Assembly (NCBI RefSeq): GCF_040939455.1
Contig: NC_134126.1
Span: 682,001-746,000, forward strand
Direction of reading: 5' to 3'
DNA: 64,000 nucleotides
Source: Microcebus murinus
Lineage: Eukaryota > Chordata > Mammalia > Primates > Cheirogaleidae
Shown: piece after piece, positions 37,991-49,495 of the stretch
Position numbering within the stretch: position 1 is the stretch's first letter
Layout: each line of letters begins with the position of its first letter
The notes under the pieces: generated by a model
What the model saw: only the letters and a program-made list of their open reading frames with translations
Databases searched by the model: none
What the model was told of the DNA's origin: nothing
Position numbers and translations under genes: made by a program

Positions 37991-38634
37991 TGCCGTGGGT
38001 GAGTGGACACAGCCAGATCCACACTGCGTCCTGCCTGCCCGTCTGCCGTGGGTGAGTGGACACAGCCAGATCCGCACTGCGCCCTTCCTGACCGTCTCCC
38101 GTGGGTGAGTGGACACAGCCAGATACGCACTGCGGCTTGCCTGCCCGTCTCACGTGGGTGAGTGGACACAGCCAGATCCGCACTGTGCCCTACCTGCCCG
38201 TCTCCCGTTGGTGAGTGGACACAGCCAGATCCGCACTGCGCCCTGCCTGACCGTCCTTCGTGGGTGAGTGGACACCGCCAGATCCGCACTGCGCCCTCCC
38301 TGCCCGTCTCCCGTGGGTGAGTGGACACCGCCAGATCCGCACTGCGCCCTGCCTGCCCGTCTCCCGTCAGTGAGTGGACATAGCCAGATCCGCACTGCGC
38401 TCTGCCTGACCGCCTGCCGTTGGTGAGTGGACACAGCCAGATCTGCACTGCGCTCTGCCTGACCGTCTGCCGTGGGTGAGTGGACACAGCCAGATCCACA
38501 CTGCGCCCTGCCTGCCCGTCGGCCGTGGGCGAGTGGACACAACCAGATCCGCACTGCGCCCTGTCTGCCCTTCTGCCGTGGGTGAGTGGACACAGCCAGA
38601 TCCGCACTGCGCCCTGCCTGACCGTCTGCCGTGG

Positions 38635-38686
38635 GTGAGTGGACACAGCCAGATCCTCACTGCGCCCTGCCTGCCGTCTCCCGTGG
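38635..38686 (+). repeat. 52-bp monomer (-1)
   Basis: The tail reads CTGCCTGCCGTCTCCC with two C where the consensus has three, so one base is lost near 38,673. The array phase drops to -1 after this point. Confidence 0.94.
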
Positions 38687-39481
38687 GTGAGTGGACACAG
38701 CCAGTTCCGCACTGCGCCCTGCCTGACCGTCTGCCGTGGGTGAGTGGACACAGCCAGATCCGCACTGCTCCCTGCCTGCCCGTCTCCCGTGGGTGAGTGG
38801 ACACAGCCAGATCCGCACTGCACCTTGCCTGCCCGTCTCCCGTCAGTGAGTGGACACAGCCAGATCCACACTGCGCCCTGCCTGCCCGTCTCCCGTGGGT
38901 GAGTGGACACAGCCAGATCCGCACTGCGCGCAGCCTGCCCGTCTCACGTGGGCGAGCGGAAACAGCCAGATCTGCACTGCGAGCTGCCTGCCCGTCTGTC
39001 GTGGGCGAGTGGACACAGCCATATCCGCACTGCGCCCTGCCTGCCCGTCTGCCGTAGGTGAGTGGACACAGCCAGATCCACACTGCGCCCTGCCTGCCCG
39101 TCTGCCGTGGGTGAGTGGACATAGCCAGATCCGCACTGCGCCCTGCCTGACCCTCTCCCGTGGGTGAGTGGACACAGCCAGATCCGCACTGCGCCCTGCC
39201 TGCCCGTCTCCCGTGGGTGAGTGGACAGAGCCAGATCCGCACTGCGCCCTGCCTGCCCGTCTCCCGTGGGTGAGTGGACACAGCCAGATCCGCACTGCGC
39301 GCTGCCTGCCCGTCTCCCGTGGGCGAGTGGAGACAGCCAGATCCGCACTGCACCTTGCCTGCCCTTCTCCCGTCAGTGAGTGGACACAGCCAGATCCGCA
39401 CTGCGCCCTGCCTGCCCGTCTCCCGTGGGTGAGTGGAGACAGCCAGATCCGCACTGCACGCTGCCTGCCCGTCTCCCGTGG

Positions 39482-39533
39482 GCGAGTGGAAACAGCCAGA
39501 TCCGCACTGCGCCCTGCCTGCCCGTCTTATTGG
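39482..39533 (+). repeat. 52-bp monomer (-1) with altered tail
   Basis: The tail reads CCCGTCTTATTGGGC where CCCGTCTCCCGTGGGC is expected. This is one base shorter with two or three clustered substitutions, perhaps a single complex event. Phase becomes -2. Confidence 0.93.
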
Positions 39534-40919
39534 GCGAGTGGACACAGCCATATCCGCACTGCGCCCTGCCTGCCCGTCTGCCGTGGGTGAGTGGACACAG
39601 CCAGATCCGCACTGCGCCCTGCCTGACCCTCTCCCGTGGGTGAGTGGACACAGCCAGATCCGAACTGCGCCCTGCCTGACCGTCTGCCGTCGGTGAGTGG
39701 ACACAGCCAGATCCACACTGCGCCCTGCCTGCCCGTCTGCCGTGGGCGAGCGGACACAGCGAGATCCGCACTGCGCACTGCCTGCCCGTCTGCCGTGGGC
39801 GAGTGGACACAGCCCCATCCGCACTGCGCCCTGCCTGAACGCCTGCCGTGGGTGAGTGGACACAGCCAGATCCGCACTGCGCCCTGCCTGTCGGTCTCCC
39901 GTGGGTGAGAGGACACAGCCAGATCCAAACTGCGCCCTGCCAGCCCGTCTGCCGTGGGCGAGTGGACACAGCCAGATCCGCACTGCGCCCTGCCTGACCT
40001 TCTGCCGTGGGTGAGTGACCACAGCCAGATCCACACTGCGCCCTGCGTGCCCGTCTGCCGTGGGTGAGTGGACACAGCCAGATCCGCACTGCGCCCTGCC
40101 TGACCGTCTGCCGTGGGTGAGTGGACACAGCCAGATCCGCACTGCGCCCTTCCTAACCCCCTTCCGTGGGTGAGTGGACACAGCCAGATCCGCACTGCGC
40201 CCTGCCTGCCCGTCTTCCCTGGGCGAGTGGACACAGCCAGATCCGCACTGCGCTCTGCCTGCCCGTCTGTCGTGGGTGAGTGGACACAGCCAGATCCGCA
40301 CTGCGCCCTGCCTGACCGTCTGCCGTGTGTGAGTGGACACAGCCAGATCCACACTGCGCCCTGCCTGCCCGTCTGCAGTGGGTGAGTGGACACAGCCAGA
40401 TCCGCACTGCGCCCTGCCTGACCGTCTCCCGTGGGTGAGTGGACACAGCCAGATCCGCACTGCGCCCTGCCTGCCCGTCTCCCGTGGGTGAGTGGACACA
40501 GCCAGATCCGCACTTCACCTTGCCTACCCGTCTCCCGTCAGTGAGTGGACACAGCCAGATCCGCACTGCGCCCTGCCTGACCGTCTCCCGTGGGTGAGTG
40601 GACACAGCCAGATCCGCACTGCCCCCTGCCTGACCGTCTGCCGTGGGTGAGTGGACACAGCCATATCCGCACTGCGCCCTGCCTGCCCGTCTGCCGTGGG
40701 TGAGTGGACACAGCCAGATCCGCACTGCGCCCTGCCTGACCCTCTCCTGTGGGTGAGTGGACACAGCCAGATACGCACTGCACCCTGCCTGCCCGTCTCC
40801 CGTGGGTGAGTGGACACAGCCAGATCCGCACTGCGCCCTGCCTGCCCGTCTCCCGTGGGTGAGTGGACACAGCCAGATCCGCACTGCGCGCTGCCTGCCC
40901 GTCTCCCGTGGGCGAGTTT

Positions 40920-42070
40920 ACACAGCCAGATCCGCACTGCGCGCTGCCTGCCCGTCTGTCGTGGGCGAGTGGACACAGCCATATCCGCACTACGCCCTGC
41001 CTGACCGTCTGCCGTGGGTGAGTGGACACAGCCAGATCCACACTGCGCCCTGCCTGCCCGTCTGCCGTGGGCGAGCGGACAGAGCCAGATCCGCACTGCA
41101 CCCTGCATGACCGTCTGCCGTAGGTGAGTGGACACAGCCAGATCCGCACTGCGCCCTGCCTGCCCGTCTGCCGTGGGCGAGTGGACACCGCCAGATCCGC
41201 ACTGCGCCCTGCCTGACCGTCTGCTGTGGGTGAGTGGACACAGACAGATCCACACTGCGTCCTGCCTGTCCCTATGCTGTGGGCGAGTGGACACAGCCAG
41301 ATCCGCACTGCGCCATGCCTGACCGTCTGCCGTGGGTGAGTGGACACAGCCAGATCTGCACTGCGCCCTGCCTGACCGCCTGCCGTGGGTGAGTGGACAC
41401 AGCCAGATCCGCACTGCGCCCTGCCTTTCCGTCTCCCGTGGGCGAGTGGACACAGCCAGATCCGCACTGCGCCTTGCCTGCCCGTCTGCCGTGGGTGAGT
41501 GGACACAGCCAGATCCGCACTGCGCCCTTCCTGACCATCTCCCGTGGGTGAGTGGACACAGCCAGATCCGCACTGCGGCTTGCCTGCCCGTCACACGTGG
41601 GTTAGTGGACACAGCCAGATCCGCACTGCGCCCTACCTGCCCGTCTCCCGTAGGTGAGTGGACACAGCCAGATCCGCACTGCGCCCTGCCTGACCGTCCT
41701 TCGTGGGTGAGTGGACACCGCCAGATCCGCACTGCGCCCTGCCTGCCCGTCTCCCGTGGGTGAGTGGACACAGCCAGATCCGCACTGCGCCCTGCCTGCC
41801 CGTCTCCCGTCAGTGAGTGGACACAGCCAGATCCGCACTGCACTCTGCCTGACCGCCTGCCGTCGGTGAGTGGACACAGCCAGATCCGCACTGCGCCCTG
41901 CCTGACCGTCTGCCGTGGGTGAGTGGACACAGCCAGATCCGCACTGCGCCCTGCCTGACCGTCTGCCGTGGGTGAGTGGACACAGCCAGATCCACACTGC
42001 GCCCTGCCTGCCCCTGTGCCGTGGGCGAGTGGACACAGCCAGATCCGCACTGCGCCGTGCCTGACCGTCT
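40920..42070 (+). repeat. Higher-order unit E, copy 2
   Basis: Partner of 36,840-37,990. Substitutions such as CCCTGCATGACC near 41,103 against CCCTGCCTGACC near 37,024 show moderate divergence. Confidence 0.87.
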
Positions 42071-42978
42071 GCCGTGGGTGAGTGGACACAGCCAGATCCA
42101 CACTGCGCCCTGCCTGACCGTCTGCCGTGGGTGAGTGGACACCGCCAGATCCGCACTGCGCCCTGCCTGCCCGTCTCCCGTGGGTGAGTGGACACAGCCA
42201 GATCCACACTACGTCCTGCCTGCCCGTCTGCCGTGGGTGAGTGGACACAGCCAGATCCGCACTGCGCCCTGCCTGACCGTCTCCCTTGGGTCAGTGGACA
42301 CAGCCAGATCCGCACTGCGCCTTGCCTGCCTGTCTCACGTGGGTGAGTGGACACAGCCAGATCCGCACTGCGCCCTACCTGCACGTCTCCCGTGGGTGAG
42401 TGGACACAGCCAGATGCGCACTGCACCCTGCCTGTCCGTCCTTCGTGGATGAGTGGACACCGCCAGATCCGCACTGCGCCCTGCCTGCCCGTCTCCCGTG
42501 GGTGAGTGGACACAGCCAGATCCGCACTGCGCCCTGTCTGCCCGTCTCCCGTCAGTGAGTGGACACAGCCAGATCCGCACTGCACCCTGCCTGACCGTCT
42601 GCCGTCGGTGAGTGGACACAGCCAGATCCACACTGCGCCCTGCCTGCCCGTCTGCCGTGGGCGAGTGGACACAGCCCGATCCGCACTGCGCCCTGCCTGA
42701 CCGTCTGCCGTGGGTGAGTAGACACAGCCAGATCCGCACTGCGCCCTGCCTGCCCGTCTGCCGTGGGCGAGTGGACACTGCCAGATCCGCATTGCGCCCT
42801 GCCTGACGGTCTGTTGTGGGTGAGTGGACACAGCCAGATCCACACTGCGCACTGCCTGCCCCTCTGCCGTGGGCGAGTGGACACAGCCAGATCCACACTG
42901 CGCCCTTCCTGACCGTCTGCCGTGGGTGAGTGGACACAGCCAGATCCGCACTGCGCGCTGCCTGCCCGTCTCCCGTGG

Positions 42979-43030
42979 GCGAGTGGAAAAAGCCAGATCC
43001 GCACTGCGCGCTGCCTCCCGTCTTTCGTGG
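42979..43030 (+). repeat. 52-bp monomer (-1)
   Basis: The tail reads GCTGCCTCCCGTCTTTCG where CTGCCTGCCCGTC is expected, losing one base near 43,016. The start also has GGAAAAAGCC. Phase becomes -3. Confidence 0.94.
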
Positions 43031-43083
43031 GCGAGTGGACACAGCCATATCCGCACTGCGCCCTGCCTGCCCTTCTGCCGTGG

Positions 43084-43135
43084 GTGAGTGGACACAGCCA
43101 GATCCGCACTGCGCCCTCCTGACCCTCTCCCGTGG
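43084..43135 (+). repeat. 52-bp monomer (-1)
   Basis: The core reads GCGCCCTCCTGACC where GCGCCCTGCCTGACC is expected, losing one base near 43,118. Phase becomes -4. Confidence 0.94.
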
Positions 43136-44089
43136 GTGAGTGGACACAGCCAGATCCGCACTGCGCCATGCCTTCACGTCTCCCGTGGGTGAGTGGACAC
43201 AGCCAGATCCGCACTGCGCCCTGCCTGCCCTTCTCCCGTGGGTGAGTGGACACAGCCACATCCGCACTGCGCGCTGCCTGCCCGTCTCCCGTGGGCGAGT
43301 GGACACAGCCATATCCGCACTGCGCGCTGCCTGCCCGTCTGTCGTGGGCGAGTGGACACAGCCATATCCGCACTACGCCCTGCCTGACCGTCTGCCGTGG
43401 GTGAGTGGACACAGCCAGATCCACACTGCGCCCTGCCTGCCCGTCTGCCGTGGGCGAGCGGACACAGCCAGATCCACACTGCGCCCTGCCTGACCGTCTG
43501 CCGTAGGGGAGTGGACACAGCCAGATCCGCACTGCGCCCTGCCAGCCCGTCTGCCGTGGGTGAGTGGACACAGCCAGATCCGCACTGCGCGCTGCCTGCC
43601 CGTCTGTCGTGGGCGAGTGGACACAGCCATATCCGCACTACGCCCTGCCTGACCGTCTGCCGTGGGTGAGTGGACACAGCCAGATCCACACTGCGCCCTG
43701 CCTGCCCGTCTGCCGTGGGCGAGCGGACACAGCCAGATCCACACTGCCCCCTACCTGCCCGTCTCCCGTGGGCGAGTGGACACAGCCAGATCCGCACTGC
43801 GCCCTGCCAGCCCGTCTGCCGTGGGTGAGTGGACACAGCCAGATCCGCACTGCGCCCTGCCTGACCGTCTGCTGTGGGTGAGTGGACACAGCCAGATCCG
43901 CACTGCGCCCTGCCTGCCCTTCTGCCGTGGGTGAGTGTACACAGCCAGATCCGCACTGCGCCCTGCCTGCCCGTCTCCAGTCGGCGAGTGGACACAGCCA
44001 GATCCACACTGCGCCCTGCCTGCCCGTCTCCAGTGGGCGAGTGGACACAGCCAGATCCACACTGCGCCCTGCCTGCCCGTCTGCCGTGG

Positions 44090-47000
44090 GTGAGTGGACA
44101 CAGCCAGATCCGCACTGCGCCTTGCCTGCCCGTCTACCGTGGGTGAGTGGACACAGCCAGATCCGCACTGCGCCCTGCCTGCCCGTCTCTCGTGTGTGAG
44201 TGGACACAGCCAGATCCGCAGTGCGCCCTGCTTGCCCGTCTCCAGTCGGCGAGTGGACACAGCCAGATCCGCACTGCGCGCTGCCTACCCGTCTCCCGTG
44301 TGCGAGTGGACACAGCCAGATCCGCACTGCGCGCTGCCTGCCCGTCTGTCGTGGGCGAGTGGACACAGCCATATCCGCACTACGCCCTCCCTGACCGTCT
44401 GCCGTGGGTGAGTGGACACAGCCAGATCCACACTGCGCCCTGCCTGCCCGTCTGCCGTGGGCGAGCGGACACAGCCAGATCCGCACTGTGCACTGCCTGA
44501 CCATCTGCCGTGGGTGAGTGGACACAGCCAGATCCGCACTGCGCCCTGCCTGACCGCCTGTCGTGGGTGAGTGGACACAGCCAGATCCGCACTGCGCCCT
44601 GCCTGCCCGTCTGCCGTGGGCGAGTGGACACAGCCAGATCCGCACTGCGCCCTGCCTTTCCATCTCCCGTGGGCGAGTGGACACAGCCAGATCCGCACTG
44701 CGCCCTGCCTGCCCGTCTGCCGTGGGTGATTGGACACAGCCAGATCCGCACTGCGCCCTGCCTGCCCGTCTCCCGTCAGTGAGTGGACACAGCCAGATCC
44801 GCACTGCGCACTGCCTGACCGTCTGCCGTGGGCGAGCGGACACAGCCAGATCCGCACTGCGCCCTGCCTGACCGTCTGCCGTGGGTGAGTGGACACAGCA
44901 AGATCCGCACTGCACCCTGCCTGACCGTCCTTCGTGGGTGAGTGGACACCGCCAGATCCGCACTGCGCCCTGCCTGCCCGTCTCCCGTGGGTGAGTGGAC
45001 ACAGCCAGAACCGCACTGCGCCCTGCCTGCCCCTCTCCCGTCAGTGAGTGGACACAGCCAGATCCGCACTGCTCCCTGCATGCCCGTCTCCCGTGGGTGA
45101 GCGGACACGGCCAGATCCGCACTGCGCGCTGCCTGCCCGTCTCCCGTGGGCGAGTGGACACAGCCAGATACGCACTGCGCCCTGCCTGCCCGTCTGTCGT
45201 GGGCGAGTGGACACAGCCAGATCCGCACTGCGCGCTGCCTGCCCGTCTGTCGTGGGCGAGTGGACACAGCCATATCCGCACTGCGCCCTGCCTGCCCGTC
45301 TGCCGTCGGTGAGTAGACTCAGCCAGATCCACACTGCGCCGTGCCTGCCCGTCTGCCGTGGGTGAGTGGACACAGCCAGATCCGCACTGCGCCCTGCCTG
45401 ACCCTCTCTGGTGGGTGAGTGGACACAGCCACATCCGCACTGCGCCCTGCCTGCCCGTCTGTCGTGGGTGAGTGGACACAGCCAGATCCGCAGTGCGCCC
45501 TGCTTGCCCGTCTCCCGTGGGCGAGTGGACACAGCCAGATCCGCACTGCGCGCTGCCTACCCGTCTCCCGTGGGCGAGTGGACACAGCCAGATCCGCACT
45601 GCGCGCTGCCTGCCCGTCTGTCGTGGGCGAGTGGACACAGCCATAACCGCACTACGCCCTGCCTAACCGTCTGCCGTGGGTGAGTGGACACAGCCAGATC
45701 CACACTGCGCCCTGCCTGCCCGTCTGCCGTGGGCGAGCGGACACAGCCAGATCCGCACTGTGCACTGCCTGACCATCTGCCGTGGGTGAGTGGACACAGC
45801 CAGATCCGCACTGCGCGCTGCCTGACCGCCTGTCGTGGGTGAGTGGACACAGCCAGATCCGCACTGCGCCGTGCCTGCCCGTCTGCCGTGGGTGAGTGGA
45901 CACAGCCAGATCCGCACTGCGCCCTGCGTGCCCGTCTGCCGTGGGTGAGTGGACACAGCCAGATCCGCACTGCGCCCTTCCTGACCGTCTCCCGTGGGTG
46001 AGTGGACACAGCCAGATACGCACTGCGGCTTGCCTGCCCGTCTCACGTGGGTGAGTGGACACAGCCAGATCCGCACTGCGCCCTACCTGCCCGTCTCCCA
46101 TTGGTGAGTGGACACAGCCAGATCCGCACTGCGCCCTGCCTGACCGTCCTCCGTGGGTGAGTGGACACCGCCAGATCCGCACTGCGCCCTCCCTGCCCGT
46201 CTCCCGTGGGTGAGTGGACACAGCCAGATCCGCACTGCGCCCTGCCTGCCCGTCTCCCGTCAGTTAGTGGACACAGCCAGATCCGCACTGCGCTCTGCCT
46301 GACCGCCTGCCGTTGGTGAGTGGACACAGCCAGATCTGCACTGCGCTCTGCCTGACCGTCTGCCGTGTGTGAGTGGACACAGCCAGATGCACACTGCGCC
46401 CTGCCTGCCCGTCGGCCGTGGGCGAGTGGACACAACCAGATCCGCACTGCGCCCTGCCTGACCGTCTGCCGTGGGTGAGTGGACACAGCCAGATCCGCAC
46501 TGCGCCCTGCCTGACCGCCTGCCGTGGGTGAGTGGACACAGCCAGATCCGCACTGCGCCCTGCCTGCCCGTCTCCCGTGGGCGAGTGGATACAGCCAGAT
46601 CCGCACTGCGCCCTGCTTGCCCTTCTGCCGTGGGTGAGTGGACACAGCCAGATGCACACTGCGCCCTGCCTGCCCGTCGGCCGTGGGCGAGTGGACACAA
46701 CCAGATCCGCACTGCGCCCTGCCTGACCGTCTGCCGTGGGTGAGTGGACACAGCCCGATCCGCACTGCGCCCTGCCTGACCGTCTGCCGTGGGTGAGTGG
46801 ACACAGCCAGATCCGCACTGCGCCCTGCCTGCCTGTCTCCCGTGGGCGAGTGGATACAGCCAGATCCGCACTGCGCCCTGCTTGCCCTTCTGCCGTGGGT
46901 GAGTGGACACAGCCAGATCCGCACTGCGCCGTGCCTGACCGTCTGCCGTGGGTGAGTGGACACAGCCAGATCCACACTGCGCCCTGCCTGACCGTCTGCC

Positions 47001-49117
47001 GTGGGGGAGTGGACACCGCCAGATCCGCACTGCGCCCTGCCTGCCCGTCTCCCGTGGGTGAGTGGACACAGCCAGATCCGCACTGCGCCTTGCCTGCCCG
47101 TCTGCCGTGGGCGAGTGGACACTGCCAGATCCGCACTGCGCACTGCCTGACCGTCTGCCGTGGGTGAGTGGACACAGCCAGATCCGCACTGCGCCCTGCC
47201 TAACTGCCTGCCGTGGGTGAGTGGACACAGCAAGATCCGCACTGCGCCTTGCCTGCCCGTCTCCCGTGGGCGAGTGGACACAGCCACATCCGCACTGCGC
47301 CTTTCCTGCCCTTCTGCCGTGGGTGAGTGGACACAGCCAGATCCGCACTGCGCCCTGCCTGACCGTCTACCGTGGGTGAGTGGACACAGCCAGATCCGCA
47401 CTGCGCCCTGCCTGACTGCTTGCCGTGGGTGAGTGGACACAGCCAGATCCGCACTGCGCCCTGCCTGCCCGTCTCCCGTGGGTGAGTGGAAACAGCCAGA
47501 TCCGCACTGCGCGCTGCCTGCCCGTCTCCCGTGTGCGAGTGGACACAGCCAGATACGCACTACGCCCTGCCTGACCGTCTGCCGTGTGTGAGTGGACACA
47601 GCCAGATCCGCACTGCGCCCTGCCTGCCCGTCTCCTGTGGGTGAGTGGACACAGCCAGATCCGCACTGCGCCCTGCCTGCCCTTCTGCCGTGGGTGAGTG
47701 GACACCGCCAGATCCGCACAGTGCCCTGCCTGACCGTCTGCCGTGGGTGTGTGGACACAGCCAAATCCACACTGCGCCCTGCCTGCCCGTCTGCCGTGGG
47801 TGAGTGGACACAGCCAGATCCGCACTGCGTCCTGCCTGACCGTCTCCCGTGGGTGAGTGGACACAGCCAGATCCGACCTGCGCCCTGCCTGCCCGTCTCT
47901 CGTGGGTGAGTGGACACAGCCAGATCCGTACTGCACCTTGCCTGCCCGTCTCCCGTGGGTGAGTGGACACAGCCAGATCCGCACTGCGCCCTGCCTGCCC
48001 GTCTCCCGAGGGTGAGTGGACACAGCCAGATCCGCACTGCGCCCTGCCTGCCCGTCTCCCGTGGGTGAGTGGACACAGCCAGATCCGCACTGCGCGCTGC
48101 CTGCCCGTCTGTCGTGGGCGAGTGGACACAGCCATATCCACACTTCGCCCTGCCTGACCGTCTGCCGTGGGTGAGTGGACAAAGCCAGATCCACACTGCG
48201 CCCTGCCTGCCCGTCTCCCGTGGGCGAGCGGACACAGCCAGATCCGCACTGCGCCCTGCCTGACCGTCTACCGTAGGTGAGTGGACACAGCCAGATCCGC
48301 ACTGCGCCCTGCCTGACCGTCTGCTGTGGGTGAGTGGACACAGCCAGATCCACAATGCGCCCTGCCTGCCCCTATGCTGTGGGCGAGTTGACACAGCCAG
48401 ATCCGCACTGCGCCCTGCCTGACTGTCTGCCGTGGGCGAGTGGACACAGCCAGATCTGCACTGCGCCCTGCCTGACCGCCTGCCGTGGGTGAGTGGACAC
48501 AGCCAGATCCGCACTGCGCCCTGCCTGCCCGTCTCCCGTGGGCGAGTGGACACAGCCAGATCCGCACTGCGCCCTGCCTGCCCTTCTGCCGTGGGTGAGT
48601 GAACACAGCCAGATCCGCACTGCGCGCTGCCTGCCCGTCTCCCGTCAGTGAGTGGACACAGCCAGATCCGCACTGCGCCCTACCTGCCCGTCTCCCGTGG
48701 GCGAGTGGACACAGCCCGTTCCGCACTGCGCTCTGCCTGCCCGTCTGCCGTGGGTGAGTGGACACAGCCAGATCCACACTGCGCCCTGCCTTACCGCCTG
48801 CCGTGGGTGAGTGGACACAGCCAGATCCGCACTGCGCCCTGCCTGCCCGTCACCCGTGGGCGAGTGGACACAGCCAGATCCGCACTGCGCCCTGCCTGAC
48901 CGCCTACCGTGGGTGAGTGGACACAGCCAGATCCGCACTGCGCCCTGTATGACCGTCTGCCGTGGGTGAGTGGACACAGCCAGATCCGCACTGCGCGCTG
49001 CCTGCCCCTCTCACGTGGGTGAGTGGACACAGCCAGATCCGCACTGCGCCCTGCCTGCCCGTCTCCCGTGGGCGAGCGGACACATCTAGATCCGCACTGC
49101 GCCCTGCCTGCCCGTCT
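44090..49117 (+). repeat. 5.4-kb higher-order unit F, copy 1
   Basis: Aligns with about 49,496-54,470. The offset is 5,406 bp (102 monomers) until about 47,150, then 5,353, then 5,300, and 5,353 again from about 48,300. The steps are single monomers lost or gained in one copy. A rare shared marker is GGACACATCTAGATCC (about 49,079 and 54,432), which contains TCTAGA and is not typical of other monomers. Internally, about 44,200 and 45,472 begin stretches offset by 1,272 bp (24 monomers). Confidence 0.88.
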
Positions 49118-49495
49118 CCCGTTGGTGAGTCGACACAGCCAGATCCGCACTGCGCCCTGCCTGCCCGTCTCCCGTCAGTGAGTGGACACAGCCAGATCCG
49201 CACTGCTCCCTGCCTGCCCGTCTCCCGTGGGTGAGTGGACACAGCCAGATCCGCACTGCGCGCTGCCTGCCCGTCTCCCGTGGGCGAGTGGACACAGCCA
49301 GATACGCACTGCGCCCTGCCTGCCCGTCTGTCGTGGGTTAGTGGACACAGCCAGATCCGCACTGCGCGCTGCCTGCCCGTCTGTCGTGGGCGAGTGGACA
49401 CAGCCATATCCGCACTGCGCCTTGCCTGCCCGTCTGCCGTTGGTGAGTAGACACAGCCAGATCCACACTGCGCCGTGCCTGCCCGTCTGCCGTGG
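49118..49495 (+). repeat. Junction between unit F copies
   Basis: About seven monomers that align with 44,984-45,361 (offset 4,134 bp, 78 monomers) and with 50,390-50,767 (1,272 bp, 24 monomers). The junction is thus itself part of the 24-monomer sub-repeat, consistent with exchange inside that sub-repeat. Confidence 0.75.

Larger units (their letters stand above)
37991..40919 (+). repeat. Most diverged satellite segment
   Basis: Monomers here carry more private substitutions than elsewhere, for example AGATCCTCACTG near 38,653, CCAGTTCCGC near 38,702, a CTTATTGGGCG tail near 39,526, CAGCCCCATCC near 39,810 and GAGTGACCACAGCC near 40,014. About 38,200-38,560 resembles 46,100-46,450 and 51,500-51,860. 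They share the CGTCGGCCGTGG tail followed by GGACACAACCAG. No long near-identical partner was found for the rest. The segment contains two of the ten length-changed monomers. Confidence 0.8.
42071..44089 (+). repeat. Satellite segment between units E and F, with two 52-bp monomers
   Basis: About 42,070-42,830 follows the same variant order as 32,650-33,400 and 35,720-36,470: CGTCCTGCC core, CTCACGTGGG tail, GATGCGCACTGCACC and TTCGTGGATGAG pair. From about 42,830 the order is private. Two one-base losses lie 105 bp apart (42,979 and 43,084). No non-satellite sequence is present. Confidence 0.8.
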
